Part shown: positions 7,669-16,803 of the stretch, one piece after another
Layout: each line of letters opens with the position of its first letter
Position numbering within the stretch: the stretch's first letter is position 1
From: Herbidospora yilanensis
GTDB taxonomy: Bacteria > Actinomycetota > Actinomycetes > Streptosporangiales > Streptosporangiaceae
NCBI RefSeq assembly: GCF_001570565.1
Contig: NZ_BBXE01000039.1
Span: 1 to 64,000, forward strand
Direction of reading: 5' to 3'
Length of the DNA: 64,000 nt
Translations under genes and position numbers: made by a program
Notes under the pieces: generated by a model
The model's database searches: none
Seen by the model: the letters and a program-made list of their open reading frames with translations, nothing else
Told to the model about the DNA's origin: nothing

Positions 7669-8652
7669 ATGCGTTGGGACGCACCCACCCTGCACGAGGC
7701 CGGGCCCGCGCGCCCCCGGGTCGAGCGGCAGGCGATCACCCGCGAGTTCGGCGACATCACCTGCTACGAGGTGAGCGCCCGCACCGCCGTCGAGGCCGTC
7801 CCGGCCGCCGCCGAACTCCCCTACGCCTGGGCGGTCAGCCCCTACCGCGGCTGCCGGACCGGCTGCCGCTACTGCGCCGCCCGCAAGGGCCACCGCTATC
7901 TCGGCCTGGACACCGGCGACGACTTCGACACCAAGATCGTGGTGAAGACCGACCTGGCCGACCGGCTGCGCCGGGAGCTGGCCGCGCCCCGGTGGCGGGG
8001 CGAGCCGGTCGCGGTCGGCCTCAACGGCGACTGCTACCAGGGCGCCGAAGAGGTCTACCGCCTCATGCCGAAGATCATCAAGGCGCTGGCCGACGCCGGC
8101 AACCCGTTCACCGTCCTGACCAAGAGCCCGCTGGTCCTGCGCGACCTGCCGCTGTTACGCGAGGCCGCCAAGGTCACCCGCGTGTCGGTGGTGGTGTCGG
8201 TCGGCTTCGTCGACGACCGGCTGCGGCGCGGCCTGGAACCCGGCGCCGTCTCCCCGCAGCGCCGCCTGGAGATCTGCGCGGCCCTCAACGAGGCGGGCAT
8301 CCCGAGCGGGGTCCTGATGGCGCCGATCCTGCCCCTGATCACCGACTCCCCCGACCACCTGCAGGCGACCGTCCGCCGCGCCGCCGAGGCGGGCGCGGTC
8401 AGCCTGGTCCCGGGCGTGCTGCGGCTGCCGCCGGGGGCCCGCGACCCGTTCCTGGCGTGGCTGGCGCGCGACCATCCGGGCCTGGTGCCGCGTTATGAGG
8501 ACCTGTACGGCGCGGGGCCGCTGACCCCGCCCGGCTACCGCTCGCGCATCGCCGCCCAGGTCGAGGCGCTGGCCGCCGCCTACGGCATCGGCAAGACGTC
8601 CCGGCAGTGGAAACGCCGCCGCTCCCCCGACCGCCAGCTCACCCTGGTGTGA
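7669..8652 (+). CDS. Radical SAM protein, Rv2578c-like
   Basis: Codes for 327 residues. The CxxxCxxC cluster for the 4Fe-4S centre is C62, C66, C69 in YRGCRTGCRYCAARKGHRYL, with the family landmarks GLNGDCYQGAEE, VLTKSPLVLRD and a Lys/Arg-rich C-terminus. This branch is related to spore-photoproduct-lyase-like Rv2578c proteins, whose reaction is unknown. ATG at 7669 (MRWDAP) is chosen from family starts; an ATG at 7648 has a fair ribosome site but lies inside the LexA-like box. The start codon sits about where a transcript controlled by that box should begin. Confidence 0.85.
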   Translation: MRWDAPTLHEAGPARPRVERQAITREFGDITCYEVSARTAVEAVPAAAELPYAWAVSPYRGCRTGCRYCAARKGHRYLGLDTGDDFDTKIVVKTDLADRLRRELAAPRWRGEPVAVGLNGDCYQGAEEVYRLMPKIIKALADAGNPFTVLTKSPLVLRDLPLLREAAKVTRVSVVVSVGFVDDRLRRGLEPGAVSPQRRLEICAALNEAGIPSGVLMAPILPLITDSPDHLQATVRRAAEAGAVSLVPGVLRLPPGARDPFLAWLARDHPGLVPRYEDLYGAGPLTPPGYRSRIAAQVEALAAAYGIGKTSRQWKRRRSPDRQLTLV

Positions 8653-8715
8653 GTGAATCAATGGTGTGAATAAACCGTTGGTCCGCGGCGGGCGGCCTTC
8701 GCTAGCGTCGCCCGC

Positions 8716-9444
8716 ATGTCCGCGCCCTTCTCCGCCTCCGATCTCGACGCCTTCGCCCGCGACGGCTTCCTGAAACTGCCCGCGATCGTCCCCCGGGAGG
8801 TCGCCGACGCCGCCCGGGCCATCCTGTGGCAGCAGATCGGCCTGTCCCCCGACGACCCGGCGTCCTGGACGCAGACCGTCGTGTGGACGGCCGACCCGGC
8901 CGGTTTCGGCCCGTTCGGCCAGATGGCCGGCTCCCCGCGCCTGGCCGCCGGCCTCGACCAGATCGCCGGCCCTGGCCGGTGGGGCAAGCGCACCACCCTG
9001 GGCAACATCCCCGTCCGGTTCCCGGGGCTGCCCGACGCGGGCGACACCGGCTGGCACATCGACCTCAACGCCGCCCCCGACTGGTCCAGGATCGCCGTCC
9101 GGTCCCGCAGCCTGCTGCTGCTCACCCTGTTCTCCGAGGTCGGCCCCGACGACGCCCCCACCCGCATCCGCGTGGGCTCCCAGCGTGACGTCGCCGCCCT
9201 GCTGGGCGAGGAGGAGGCCGACCTGATGGCCTACGGCCCCCGCCTCGAGGAGGTCAGCCGCCACCGCCCCCTGGCCCACGCGACCGGCGAGCCGGGCGAC
9301 GTCTACATCTGCCACCCGCTCCTCGTGCACGCCGCCCAGACCCACCAGGGCACCCGCCCGCGCTTCATGTCCCAGCTCCCGATCATGCTCGACCCCCACC
9401 TCGACCCCGCCGAGGACACCCCGCTGGGCGCCGCCCTCCGCTGA
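8716..9444 (+). CDS. Phytanoyl-CoA dioxygenase (PhyH)-family Fe(II)/2-oxoglutarate oxygenase
   Basis: Codes for 242 residues in a jelly-roll oxygenase fold. The iron triad is H114-x-D116 (TGWHIDLN) with a distal His at 200 or 205 (CHPLLVHAAQ). R214/R216 after it are placed to bind the 2-oxoglutarate carboxylate. Length and motifs fit bacterial PhyH-like hydroxylases of small molecules; the substrate is unknown. A -10-like TAGCGT 7 nt before the ATG suggests leaderless expression. It is a stand-alone gene. Confidence 0.85.
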   Translation: MSAPFSASDLDAFARDGFLKLPAIVPREVADAARAILWQQIGLSPDDPASWTQTVVWTADPAGFGPFGQMAGSPRLAAGLDQIAGPGRWGKRTTLGNIPVRFPGLPDAGDTGWHIDLNAAPDWSRIAVRSRSLLLLTLFSEVGPDDAPTRIRVGSQRDVAALLGEEEADLMAYGPRLEEVSRHRPLAHATGEPGDVYICHPLLVHAAQTHQGTRPRFMSQLPIMLDPHLDPAEDTPLGAALR

Positions 9445-9470
9445 AAAGCCCTTCCTTCCGTTACGGCTCC

Positions 9471-9505
9471 GCCCGCCCCGGCACCGCCCCCGGCCCGGGG
9501 CGGGC
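9471..9505. terminator. GC-rich hairpin after the PhyH gene
   Basis: GCCCGCCCCG at 9471-9480 pairs perfectly with CGGGGCGGGC at 9496-9505 across a 15-nt loop. It sits 27 nt past the stop of the PhyH gene. No T-run follows, so it is a terminator of the actinomycete kind at best. Confidence 0.5.
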
Positions 9506-9625
9506 ACCGTATCCGGCGCCAACCGGCCGCGCCACCTCCCGCCGCGACGACAGCGCCCCCGGCCGGGCCGGTCCCATCGATGGAGGACCGCCACGGGCGC
9601 CCGCCGGACGCGCGAGCCGGCGGAT

Positions 9626-11089
9626 TCAGCCCGTCCCGGACGAACGCCCCCGCCCTTCCAGCGCCTCACGCAGCACGGCCGCCACCCGGTGCCTGCCGCC
9701 GTGCTCGGCCCAGCCGAGCGGGGTCGCCCCGAACCGCGGGTCGGTGATCGCGGGATCGGCCCCGAGCTCGATCAGCGCCCTCACCGTCTCCACGTCGTCG
9801 TTCCACGCCGCCTCGTGCAGCGGCGTCGACCGCTCCCCATGGTCGAGGTCGAACCCCAGCCCGGCCAGCAACCGCACTGCCTCCGTCTTGCCCAGCCCGG
9901 CGGCACGATGGACCAGCCCCGGAAAGCGCGCCGGCGCCCGCGCGAGGACCTCCCCCCCGAACCCGGCCACCGCCGCGGCGTCGGCGCGCATGCACGCGGC
10001 GACGAAGGCGTCCATCTCCTCAAGGTCCGCCGACGCGCCCGCGGCGGCGAGCACCCGCGCGACCTCGGTGTGCCCGTTCAGCAGCGCCAGCTCATAGGGC
10101 GTGTGCCCGCCGAAGGCGGGATGCCCGCCCCGCCCGTCGACCTCGGCGCCGTGCGCGAGCAGCAGCCGGGCCCGCCGCGGCCCGCCCCGCAACGCCGCGG
10201 TGGCCAGCTCCTCACGCATCAACTGCCGCGGCGAGCGCAGCGCCGGCCCCAGCCGCACCTGCCACGGCCCGCCCCCGCCCCGGCCCAGGCCGAACTCCAG
10301 CAGCAGCTCAAGATGGGAGACGTCGTCGGAGAACGACCCGCCCAGCCCCCGGTTGTAGAGGGTCTGGCCGTCGTTGGGGTCGGCGCCGGCCTCCAGCAGC
10401 GACCGCGCCAGCGCCAGGGCGTGCGGATGGGGCGGCTGATCGGCCTCCCCTCCGCCGAACGCCCCGGTGAGCGCCGTGAACGGCGAGGTCAGCCCTTCCC
10501 ACAGGAACCCGGCGTCCGGGTCGGCCCCGTGCCGGAGCAGCACCCGCGCCGCCGCCACCGGCTCCCCCGGTGTGGCAAGCCGCGCGTAGGTCAGGTAGAG
10601 CAGCGGCTCCCACCCGAACGGGCCGCCCTGGGCCCGTGCGAGCTCCGGCTCGGCGGCCAGCACGCCGGCGAGCGCCTCGGCGGAGCCGGTGGCCGCCATC
10701 GTGAAGACGTCGGCCGTGGCGAGTTCCGGATGCCGGGCCAGCAGCAGGTCGGCCTGCCCGGTCCGGCCGGGGTGGTCGGCGCCGTAGGTGAGGCAGGCCA
10801 GCCGCAGGAACTCGGCCGGCAGGTCGGCGGCGGGTTCGACCAGGTGCGGGGAGCGGGAGTGGCGGGCGATGGTGTCGAGGTGGTGTCTGAGCCGGGGCCA
10901 GCTGGCGAAACCGTACATGCGGGCGACGACGAGCTGCGCGTCCGACAGCGTGAACGTGCGCGGCGGGCGGGGATGGAACTCGGCGACCAGTTCCTCCGAC
11001 CGGCCCGCGTCGACCTGCCGGAGGAGCGTCTTGGCCTGCTTGCGCAGCCAGTCGATGCGGGGATTGTCGGGCAGCGGGCGAACCGCCAT
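9626..11089 (-). CDS. Ankyrin-repeat protein
   Basis: Codes for 487 residues. After an N-terminal helical region (NPRIDWLRKQAKTLLRQV), several ankyrin-type units are visible, for example HGADPDAGFLWEG, LEAGADPNDGQTL, HGAEVDGRGGHPAFGGHTPYELAL, DHGERSTPLHEAAWNDD and LGADPAITDPRFGATPLGWAEH. Ankyrin repeats mediate protein contacts; no catalytic domain and no signal peptide are seen, so it is probably cytoplasmic. An ATG at 11089 directly follows an in-frame GTG at 11092. Function unknown. Confidence 0.82.
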   Translation of the reverse strand: MAVRPLPDNPRIDWLRKQAKTLLRQVDAGRSEELVAEFHPRPPRTFTLSDAQLVVARMYGFASWPRLRHHLDTIARHSRSPHLVEPAADLPAEFLRLACLTYGADHPGRTGQADLLLARHPELATADVFTMAATGSAEALAGVLAAEPELARAQGGPFGWEPLLYLTYARLATPGEPVAAARVLLRHGADPDAGFLWEGLTSPFTALTGAFGGGEADQPPHPHALALARSLLEAGADPNDGQTLYNRGLGGSFSDDVSHLELLLEFGLGRGGGGPWQVRLGPALRSPRQLMREELATAALRGGPRRARLLLAHGAEVDGRGGHPAFGGHTPYELALLNGHTEVARVLAAAGASADLEEMDAFVAACMRADAAAVAGFGGEVLARAPARFPGLVHRAAGLGKTEAVRLLAGLGFDLDHGERSTPLHEAAWNDDVETVRALIELGADPAITDPRFGATPLGWAEHGGRHRVAAVLREALEGRGRSSGTG

Positions 11090-11329
11090 CACAACCTCGT
11101 TTCCGTCGGGCCTGGCATCCGCGTGGTCAGGCCGGGAAAGAGGTCGGGCGTGGCTGTGCGAGAAGCGTCAGGTGGGCTCGGCCCTTCCCGCGGATCGGTC
11201 GCGCCCTGAGCGCGCCCTCAGCTTACGTCAGCCGTCCTGCCCCTGTCCGGCCAGGACGGGCGGCGAGCGCGGGCCCCGGGTGAGAACCCAGGCGATGCCT
11301 CGTCGCGACCAGCCCGGGAACGGGGAGGC

Positions 11330-11344
11330 TACTATTGATCGGCG
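11330..11344 (+). promoter_or_regulatory. -10 element of a leaderless promoter
   Basis: TACTAT at 11330-11335 is followed after 8 nt by GTG at 11344. This places the expected transcription start on or next to the start codon of the phosphotransferase-like gene. Confidence 0.55.
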
Positions 11345-12246
11345 TGACGCACACGCAGATCGATGTCAGCGCGGAGCTGGTCCGGGACCTGCTGCGCGAT
11401 CAGCACCCCGATCTGGCCGATCGCCCGGTGCGGCTCGGTGCGCGCGGCTGGGACAACCAGTTGTGGCGGCTCGGCGACGATCTCGCCGTCCGCCTGCCCT
11501 GGGCGACGGAGTCCGCCGACGACCTGCTCCGCAAGGAGCACACCTGGCTGCCGGTCCTGGCCCCGCGGCTGCCGCTGCCGGTCCCCGTTCCGCAGCGCCT
11601 GGGTGAACCCTCCGCGCGGTTCCCCCGCCCCTGGATCGTCACGACGTGGGTTCCGGGGGACCCCGCCGACCGTGCGCCCGTCACCGGCGGCGCCGACGTC
11701 CTGGCCGCCTTCCTCCGGGCGTTGCACCAGGAGGCCCCCGGCCACGCGCCGCTGGGGCGGGGGCGCGGCGGCCCGCTCGCCGGATACACCGCGGGGTTCG
11801 AAAGGCAGCTCGCCGAAGCCGCCGGAGCCGGACTGGTCGGCGACCCGGACGCCGTCCGGGCCGTCTGGGAGGAGGCCGTACGGGCGCCTGCGTGGCCGGG
11901 CCCGCCGCTGTGGCTGCACGGCGACCTGCACCCGGCCAACGTCCTCACCGCCGGCGGCGTGATCTGCGGCGTCGTCGACTTCGGCGATCTGTGCGCGGGA
12001 GACCCGGCCTGTGATCTGTCCGCCGCGTGGCTGCTGCTGCCCGACGGCGCCGCCGACGACTTCCACGCCGCCTGCCAGGTGGATGCCGCGACGGTGCGCC
12101 GGGCCCGCGGATGGGCGGTGGGGCGGGCGCTCAGCGGGATCCTCATCGGCGAGGCGGGCGTGCGCGGCCGTCCGGGCGGCAAGGCCACGTGGGGGCCGCC
12201 CGCGCAGGCGGCCCTGCGCCGTCTTCTCGCCACGGCGGTCAGGTGA
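11344..12246 (+). CDS. Aminoglycoside phosphotransferase (APH)-family kinase
   Basis: Codes for 300 residues in a protein-kinase-like fold. The catalytic loop is WLHGDLHPANVL (residues about 191-202) and the Mg-binding motif is VVDFGDLCAGDP (about 211-222). The N-lobe has RLGARGWDNQLWRLGDDLAVRLP. Many such proteins phosphorylate sugars, choline-like compounds or antibiotics, so resistance should not be assumed. GTG at 11344 is preferred over a TTG nine bases upstream. It converges with the metallo-hydrolase gene with an 8-nt overlap. Confidence 0.82.
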   Translation: MTHTQIDVSAELVRDLLRDQHPDLADRPVRLGARGWDNQLWRLGDDLAVRLPWATESADDLLRKEHTWLPVLAPRLPLPVPVPQRLGEPSARFPRPWIVTTWVPGDPADRAPVTGGADVLAAFLRALHQEAPGHAPLGRGRGGPLAGYTAGFERQLAEAAGAGLVGDPDAVRAVWEEAVRAPAWPGPPLWLHGDLHPANVLTAGGVICGVVDFGDLCAGDPACDLSAAWLLLPDGAADDFHAACQVDAATVRRARGWAVGRALSGILIGEAGVRGRPGGKATWGPPAQAALRRLLATAVR

Positions 12247-13006
12247 GCGCCAGGTCCAGTTCGTGCGGGTCGTGGGCGCTGAACACCCGTACCTCCCCCG
12301 GCAGGTCCCGCAGCCGGGCCAGGTTCTCCAGCCGTTCCCGGTGATCGGTCGCGATCAGCCGCTGGGCCACCGCCAGCACGCGCGGGCAGTGTGGCTTCCG
12401 GGCCACCTCCCCGTGGAACCAGTAGGCGTCCCCGGCGTGCAGCAGCCACCCCGAGCCGGTGTCGACGGCCACCCCCGAATGCCCGCGCGAATGCCCCGCC
12501 AGCGGCACCAGCGCCAGGTCCGGCAGGTCGCACAGCGGCCGGATGGCCGACAGGCCGAACAGCGTCTCCCCGCCGCGGTCGTCGTAGGTCATCCAGTCGA
12601 CGCCGTGCGCCCACTGCCGCGGCCGGTAGCGTGCCCTGTCGGCCGAGGTGGCGGGCCGGGTCGCGGCCGAGTGTTCCGCGGCGTGCAGGTGGACGCGGGC
12701 CCAGGGGAAGTCGCGCAGGCCGCCCGCGTGGTCGAGGTCCAGGTGGGTGACCACGATGTCGCGCACGTCGCGGGGGTCGTAGCCGAGCGCGGTCACCTGG
12801 GTGCGGGCCGCCTCGGAGTCCAGCAGCGCCGGCCGGATCAGGGGGCGGTAGTAGCCGGGCAGCGCGCCGAAGGCCGCCTCTCCGGTGCCGAAGCCCGTGT
12901 CGACCAGGCACAGGCCGCGGGGGGTTTCCAGGAGCAGGCAGTGGCAGACGATGGGGAATCCGCCCGGAGGGCGCATCGTGCCGCAGTTGAGGTGGTGGAC
13001 CTTCAC
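12239..13006 (-). CDS. Metallo-beta-lactamase-fold hydrolase (lactonase-like)
   Basis: Codes for 255 residues. The dinuclear zinc motif is VVTHLDLDHAGG (HxDxDH, about residues 97-104), with further ligands in VHLHAAEHS, LAGHSRGHSG and LLHAGDAYW. N-terminal PIVCHCLLLETPRGLCLVDTG is typical of the N-acyl-homoserine-lactonase-like branch; the true substrate is not readable. GTG at 13006 is preceded by a -10-like CACTAT, consistent with a leaderless transcript that starts back to back with the divergent small membrane gene. Confidence 0.8.
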   Translation of the reverse strand: MKVHHLNCGTMRPPGGFPIVCHCLLLETPRGLCLVDTGFGTGEAAFGALPGYYRPLIRPALLDSEAARTQVTALGYDPRDVRDIVVTHLDLDHAGGLRDFPWARVHLHAAEHSAATRPATSADRARYRPRQWAHGVDWMTYDDRGGETLFGLSAIRPLCDLPDLALVPLAGHSRGHSGVAVDTGSGWLLHAGDAYWFHGEVARKPHCPRVLAVAQRLIATDHRERLENLARLRDLPGEVRVFSAHDPHELDLALT

Positions 13007-13042
13007 CGCCCCATAGTGGCGGCTAAGGGTAACGTTGGGGTC
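13007..13042. promoter_or_regulatory. Overlapping divergent leaderless promoters
   Basis: Only 36 nt separate two divergent start codons. CACTAT (on the minus strand, 6 nt before the GTG at 13006) and TAACGT (plus strand, 7 nt before the ATG at 13043) look like the two -10 boxes. The -35 region of each gene must therefore lie inside the other gene or its promoter. Confidence 0.45.
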
Positions 13043-13222
13043 ATGTTTGCGCGTAAGCCCCTGGAGGAGCGGATCGCCGACCGCGTCGCCAAGCGGCCTC
13101 CACTGAAAGAGGGCCGGCACTTTGAGCACCGGCCCGCCTTCATCGTCTTCTGCGTCGTGGTGGGGGTCGTCGTCGTCAAGTTCGCGGGGGCTCTGCTGCT
13201 GATGCAGCTCGGCGTGCGCTAG
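13043..13222 (+). CDS. Small single-pass membrane protein
   Basis: Codes for 59 residues. The first 30 are basic and polar (FARKPLEERIADRVAKRPP), and residues about 31-56 form one membrane helix (FIVFCVVVGVVVVKFAGALLLM). It is too short to match a known family by eye. The -10-like TAACGT seven nt before the ATG, and the abrupt change to protein-like composition at this ATG, support it as a real gene rather than the tail of the longer open frame running through it. Confidence 0.6.
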   Translation: MFARKPLEERIADRVAKRPPLKEGRHFEHRPAFIVFCVVVGVVVVKFAGALLLMQLGVR

Positions 13223-13242
13223 GGCTCCCGTCAGGTTTCCCG

Positions 13243-14448
13243 TCAGGTTTCCAGGGCGCTGCCCTGCTTCCACTTGGCGAACGACATCTGCCAGAAGCCC
13301 CAGCCGTTGTTCCACTCCAGTTCGCGGTCGGTGCCGACGATGTCGACGACGTCGCCGCGCTGGAAGTTGTCGTAGTACCACTTGGCCTGCGACGGGCTGG
13401 CGTTGATGCAGCCGTGGCTGACGTTGGCGCGGCCCTGCGAGCCGACCGACCAGGGGGCCGAGTGGACGTACTCGCCCGAGTTGGAGATCCGCACCGCGTG
13501 GTTGACGACCTCCTTGTAGTAGCCGGGGTCGCCCTCCTTCTTGCCGGGGGAGATCATGATCTCGGGGTTGTGCTTGGACATCGTGAGGTGCACGCCGCTG
13601 GTGGTGGTGTATTCGCGGGTGTCGGCCTTGCCGGCGCTGATCGGCATGCGCTGCTTCACCTTGCCGTCGACGCGGACGACCATCTGGTGGGTGCGGGTGT
13701 CGACCTTGCTGATCTGCGCGGCGCCGATCTTGATGCTCTGGCGGAACGACTTGGTGCCCCACATGTCGCCCGCGCCGCGCACGCCCGTCAGGTCGGCGGT
13801 GAAGACGACCTTCTGGTGGGCCTGCCAGTACTTGGCGGTGCGGTAGATGACCAGGCGGTCGGAGATCCACCGCCAGGCGCCGGTGGCCTTCTTCTCGGCC
13901 TCGACGTGCAGGGCGGCCTCGACGGCGGCCTTGTTGGTGACGTCGTTGTTGAACGTCACCATGATCGGCATGCCGACGCCGACGGTCTCCCCCTTGATGC
14001 CGGGGGTGATGTCGATGACCTGCAGTTCCCGCTTGGGCTTCAGCGTGGTGAACTCGCTGGTCAGCGCGGCGGGGCCGCCCGCGCCGGTCGCCTTGGCCGA
14101 CACGGTGTAGGTGGTGGAGGGCTTCAGCGGCTTGCTGGAGGTCCACTTGGTGCGGGTGGCGTCGAACTCGCCCTCGACCGGGACGCCCTGCGACTGGACG
14201 GTCACCTCGTCGAGGGCGCCGCCGTCGGCGGTCACCACGACGTTCTTGTCGGGGCGGACCTTCTGGGCCCCTTCGGCGGGCGAGACCTTGATGGCGGGGG
14301 CGGCCACGGCCGGCTTGTCGCCGCCTGTCACGTTCCCGCCGCCGCCCGGTGTCGGCGTCGTACCCCCCGAGCATGCCGTCAGGACCGCCGACATCACGAC
14401 GGCGGCCGTGACGAAAGGCAGATTCCGGCGACGAGACTTGCTGTTCAC
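13243..14448 (-). CDS. L,D-transpeptidase lipoprotein (YkuD domain)
   Basis: Codes for 401 residues. A lipoprotein signal ends at Cys in VLTACSGG (about residue 26). Two Ig-like beta domains follow (about 45-250). The YkuD catalytic domain has the motif NVSHGCINAS with catalytic Cys near 353, and the His upstream. This is the LdtMt2-like architecture of actinobacteria: it makes 3-3 peptidoglycan cross-links outside the membrane and is the target of carbapenems. The GTG start has GGGGGAG upstream. It stands alone. Confidence 0.92.
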   Translation of the reverse strand: MNSKSRRRNLPFVTAAVVMSAVLTACSGGTTPTPGGGGNVTGGDKPAVAAPAIKVSPAEGAQKVRPDKNVVVTADGGALDEVTVQSQGVPVEGEFDATRTKWTSSKPLKPSTTYTVSAKATGAGGPAALTSEFTTLKPKRELQVIDITPGIKGETVGVGMPIMVTFNNDVTNKAAVEAALHVEAEKKATGAWRWISDRLVIYRTAKYWQAHQKVVFTADLTGVRGAGDMWGTKSFRQSIKIGAAQISKVDTRTHQMVVRVDGKVKQRMPISAGKADTREYTTTSGVHLTMSKHNPEIMISPGKKEGDPGYYKEVVNHAVRISNSGEYVHSAPWSVGSQGRANVSHGCINASPSQAKWYYDNFQRGDVVDIVGTDRELEWNNGWGFWQMSFAKWKQGSALET

Positions 14449-14613
14449 AACTACTCCCCCACAGTGGCAAAGCGCATCTAAAACCCTATTAGGGCTTACC
14501 TGGCTTGTGAGCCACTTTCACCTGACTTGACTCACAATTCGGTAGCGATGCCACTTGAGACGTCTGACGATCAAGTAAGGTTCACCGCCGGATCAGCCGA
14601 TGTCAGATCGGCG

Positions 14614-16803
14614 TCAGATCAGCCGGTGCGTCAGCCCGGTGTGGCGGCGTCCGGCGCCCTTCACCCTGACCGCCTGGCCCAGCGCCCTGCGGGAGCCCAC
14701 CACGACGACCAGGCGTTTGGCCCGGGTGATCGCCGTGTAGAGAAGGTTCCGCTGCAGCATCATCCACGCGGAAGTCGCCAACGGAATCACCACCGCCGGA
14801 TATTCCGACCCCTGGGAGCGGTGGATGGACACGGCGTAGGCGTGGGCGAGTTCGTCCAGTTCGTCGAAGGCGTAGTCGACGAGTTCGTCCTCGTCGGTGG
14901 AGACGGTCAGTTTGTGGTCGTCGGGCGTGATCGCGGTCACCACGCCGACCGTCCCGTTGAACACCCCGGCGGCGCCTTTGTCGTAGTTGTTGCGGAGCTG
15001 GGTGACCTTGTCGCCGACGCGGAAGACCCGGCCGCCGTAGCGGCGTTCCGGCATTCCCTCCCGGTAGGGCGTGAGCGCCTCCTGCAGCGCCCCGTTGAGC
15101 GCGCCCGCGCCGGCCGCGCCCCGGTGCATGGGGGCCAGGACCTGGACGTCGCGGCGCGGGTTGAGGCCGAACCGGGCCGGGATGCGGCGGGCCACGACGT
15201 CGACGGTGAGGGCGGCGATCTCGTCGGGGTCCTCGGCGGGGAACAGGAAGAAGTCGGGGAAGTCGCGCACCAGCGGGAGCTGGCCGGCGTTGACGCGGTG
15301 GGCGTTGACGACCACGCCCGACTGCTGGGCCTGGCGGAAGATCTGGGTGAGCCGCACCCGCGGCACGTCGGGGGCGGCCAGCAGGTCGCGCAGCACCTCC
15401 CCGGCGCCGACCGAGGGGAGCTGGTCGACGTCGCCCACGAACAACAGGTGCGCGCCGGGCGCGACCGCCTTGGCCAGCTTGTTGGCCAGCAGCAGGTCGA
15501 GCATCGAGGCCTCGTCGACGACGACCAGGTCGGCGTCGAGCGGGTTGTCGCGGTCGAAGGTCGGCTCGCCGCCGGGGCGCAGCTGCAGCAGGCGGTGGAC
15601 GGTGGTCGCCTCGTGGCCGGTCAGCTCGGCCAGGCGTTTGGCGGCCCGGCCCGTCGGGGCGGCCAGGATCACCTTGGCGCGTTTGGCGCGGGCCAGCGTG
15701 ACGATCGAGCGCACGGTGAAGCTCTTGCCGCAGCCGGGGCCGCCGGTCAGCACCGCGACCTTCTCGGTCAGCGCCAGCCGGACCGCCTGGTCCTGCTCCC
15801 TGGCCAGCTCGGCGCCGGTCTGGGTCTTCAGCCACGCCAGCGCCTGGGGCCAGTCGACGTCGGCGAAGGCGCGCAGCCGGTCGCGGGAGGAGCGCAGCAG
15901 CCCCAGCACCGTGGTGGCCAGCGAGCGTTCGGCGCGGTGGAAGGGCACCAGGTAGACCGCCGGGACGGTGCCCTCGGCGGCCGGGACCTCCTCCCGCACC
16001 ACCCCCTCCTCGGCGACGAGGGCCTCCAGGCAGGCCGAGACGAGCTCCGGCGGCACCGACAGGATCTTGACGGCGTCGGCGACGAGGTTGGGGGCCGGGA
16101 GGTAGACGTGGCCGTCGTCGGCCGCCTGGGACAGGGTGTAGCGCAGGCCGGCCTTGACGCGTTCGGGGCTGTCGGCGGCGATGCCGACCGCCTGGGCGAT
16201 GGTGTCGGCGGTCTTGAAGCCGATGCCCCACACGTCGTCGGCCAGCCGGTAGGGCTCGGCCCGCACGACGTCGATGGAGGTCTCGCCGTACTGCTTGAAG
16301 ATGCGGACCGCGATGGACGTCGAGACGCCCACCCCCTGCAGGAAGATCATCACCTCCTTGATGACCTTCTGCTCCTCCCACGCGGCCGCGATCATCGTGG
16401 TGCGCTTGGGGCCCAGCCCCGGCACCTCGACGAGCCTGGCGGGTTCCTCCTCGATGACGCGCAGGGTGTCGAGGCCGAAGTGCAGCGTGATGCGCTCGGC
16501 CATCTTGGGGCCGATGCCCTTGATCAGCCCCGAGCCCAGGTAGCGCCGGATGCCCTGGATCGTCGCCGGGAGAACGGTGGTGTACGACCAGACCTCGAAC
16601 TGCCTGCCGTACCGGGGGTGGGAGGTCCAGCGGCCGGTCAGCCGCAGCGACTCGCCCGGCTGGGCGCCCAGCAGCGGGCCCACCACCGTCAGCAGGTCGG
16701 GGCCCGACCGTTCGGTGGCCACGCGCGCGATGGTGTAGCCGGTCTCCTCGTTGGCATAGGTGATCCGTTCGAGGACGGCCTCGATGACGGAGCCCGATTC
16801 CAC
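14614..16803 (-). CDS. recD2: RecD2-type ATP-dependent DNA helicase
   Basis: Codes for 729 residues of an SF1B helicase. An N-terminal OB-like region and helix-hairpin-helix segments (GSGLIKGIGPKMAERI, EVPGLGPKRTT) precede Walker A LTGGPGCGKSFT near residue 360, motif Ia APTGRAAKR, Walker B VVDEASMLD, GDVDQLPSVGAGEVL, and C-terminal motif VSIHRSQGSEYPAVV with LYTAITRAKR. RecD2 unwinds DNA 5' to 3' outside RecBCD. GTG at 16803 begins the conserved N-terminus. The long open frame on the opposite strand is a composition artefact. Confidence 0.93.
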   Translation of the reverse strand: MESGSVIEAVLERITYANEETGYTIARVATERSGPDLLTVVGPLLGAQPGESLRLTGRWTSHPRYGRQFEVWSYTTVLPATIQGIRRYLGSGLIKGIGPKMAERITLHFGLDTLRVIEEEPARLVEVPGLGPKRTTMIAAAWEEQKVIKEVMIFLQGVGVSTSIAVRIFKQYGETSIDVVRAEPYRLADDVWGIGFKTADTIAQAVGIAADSPERVKAGLRYTLSQAADDGHVYLPAPNLVADAVKILSVPPELVSACLEALVAEEGVVREEVPAAEGTVPAVYLVPFHRAERSLATTVLGLLRSSRDRLRAFADVDWPQALAWLKTQTGAELAREQDQAVRLALTEKVAVLTGGPGCGKSFTVRSIVTLARAKRAKVILAAPTGRAAKRLAELTGHEATTVHRLLQLRPGGEPTFDRDNPLDADLVVVDEASMLDLLLANKLAKAVAPGAHLLFVGDVDQLPSVGAGEVLRDLLAAPDVPRVRLTQIFRQAQQSGVVVNAHRVNAGQLPLVRDFPDFFLFPAEDPDEIAALTVDVVARRIPARFGLNPRRDVQVLAPMHRGAAGAGALNGALQEALTPYREGMPERRYGGRVFRVGDKVTQLRNNYDKGAAGVFNGTVGVVTAITPDDHKLTVSTDEDELVDYAFDELDELAHAYAVSIHRSQGSEYPAVVIPLATSAWMMLQRNLLYTAITRAKRLVVVVGSRRALGQAVRVKGAGRRHTGLTHRLI

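Noticed and set aside
11344-12246. Calling the APH-fold gene an antibiotic-resistance gene
   Set aside because: Only general kinase motifs are visible. The family includes many metabolic kinases, and nothing here identifies an aminoglycoside or macrolide enzyme.
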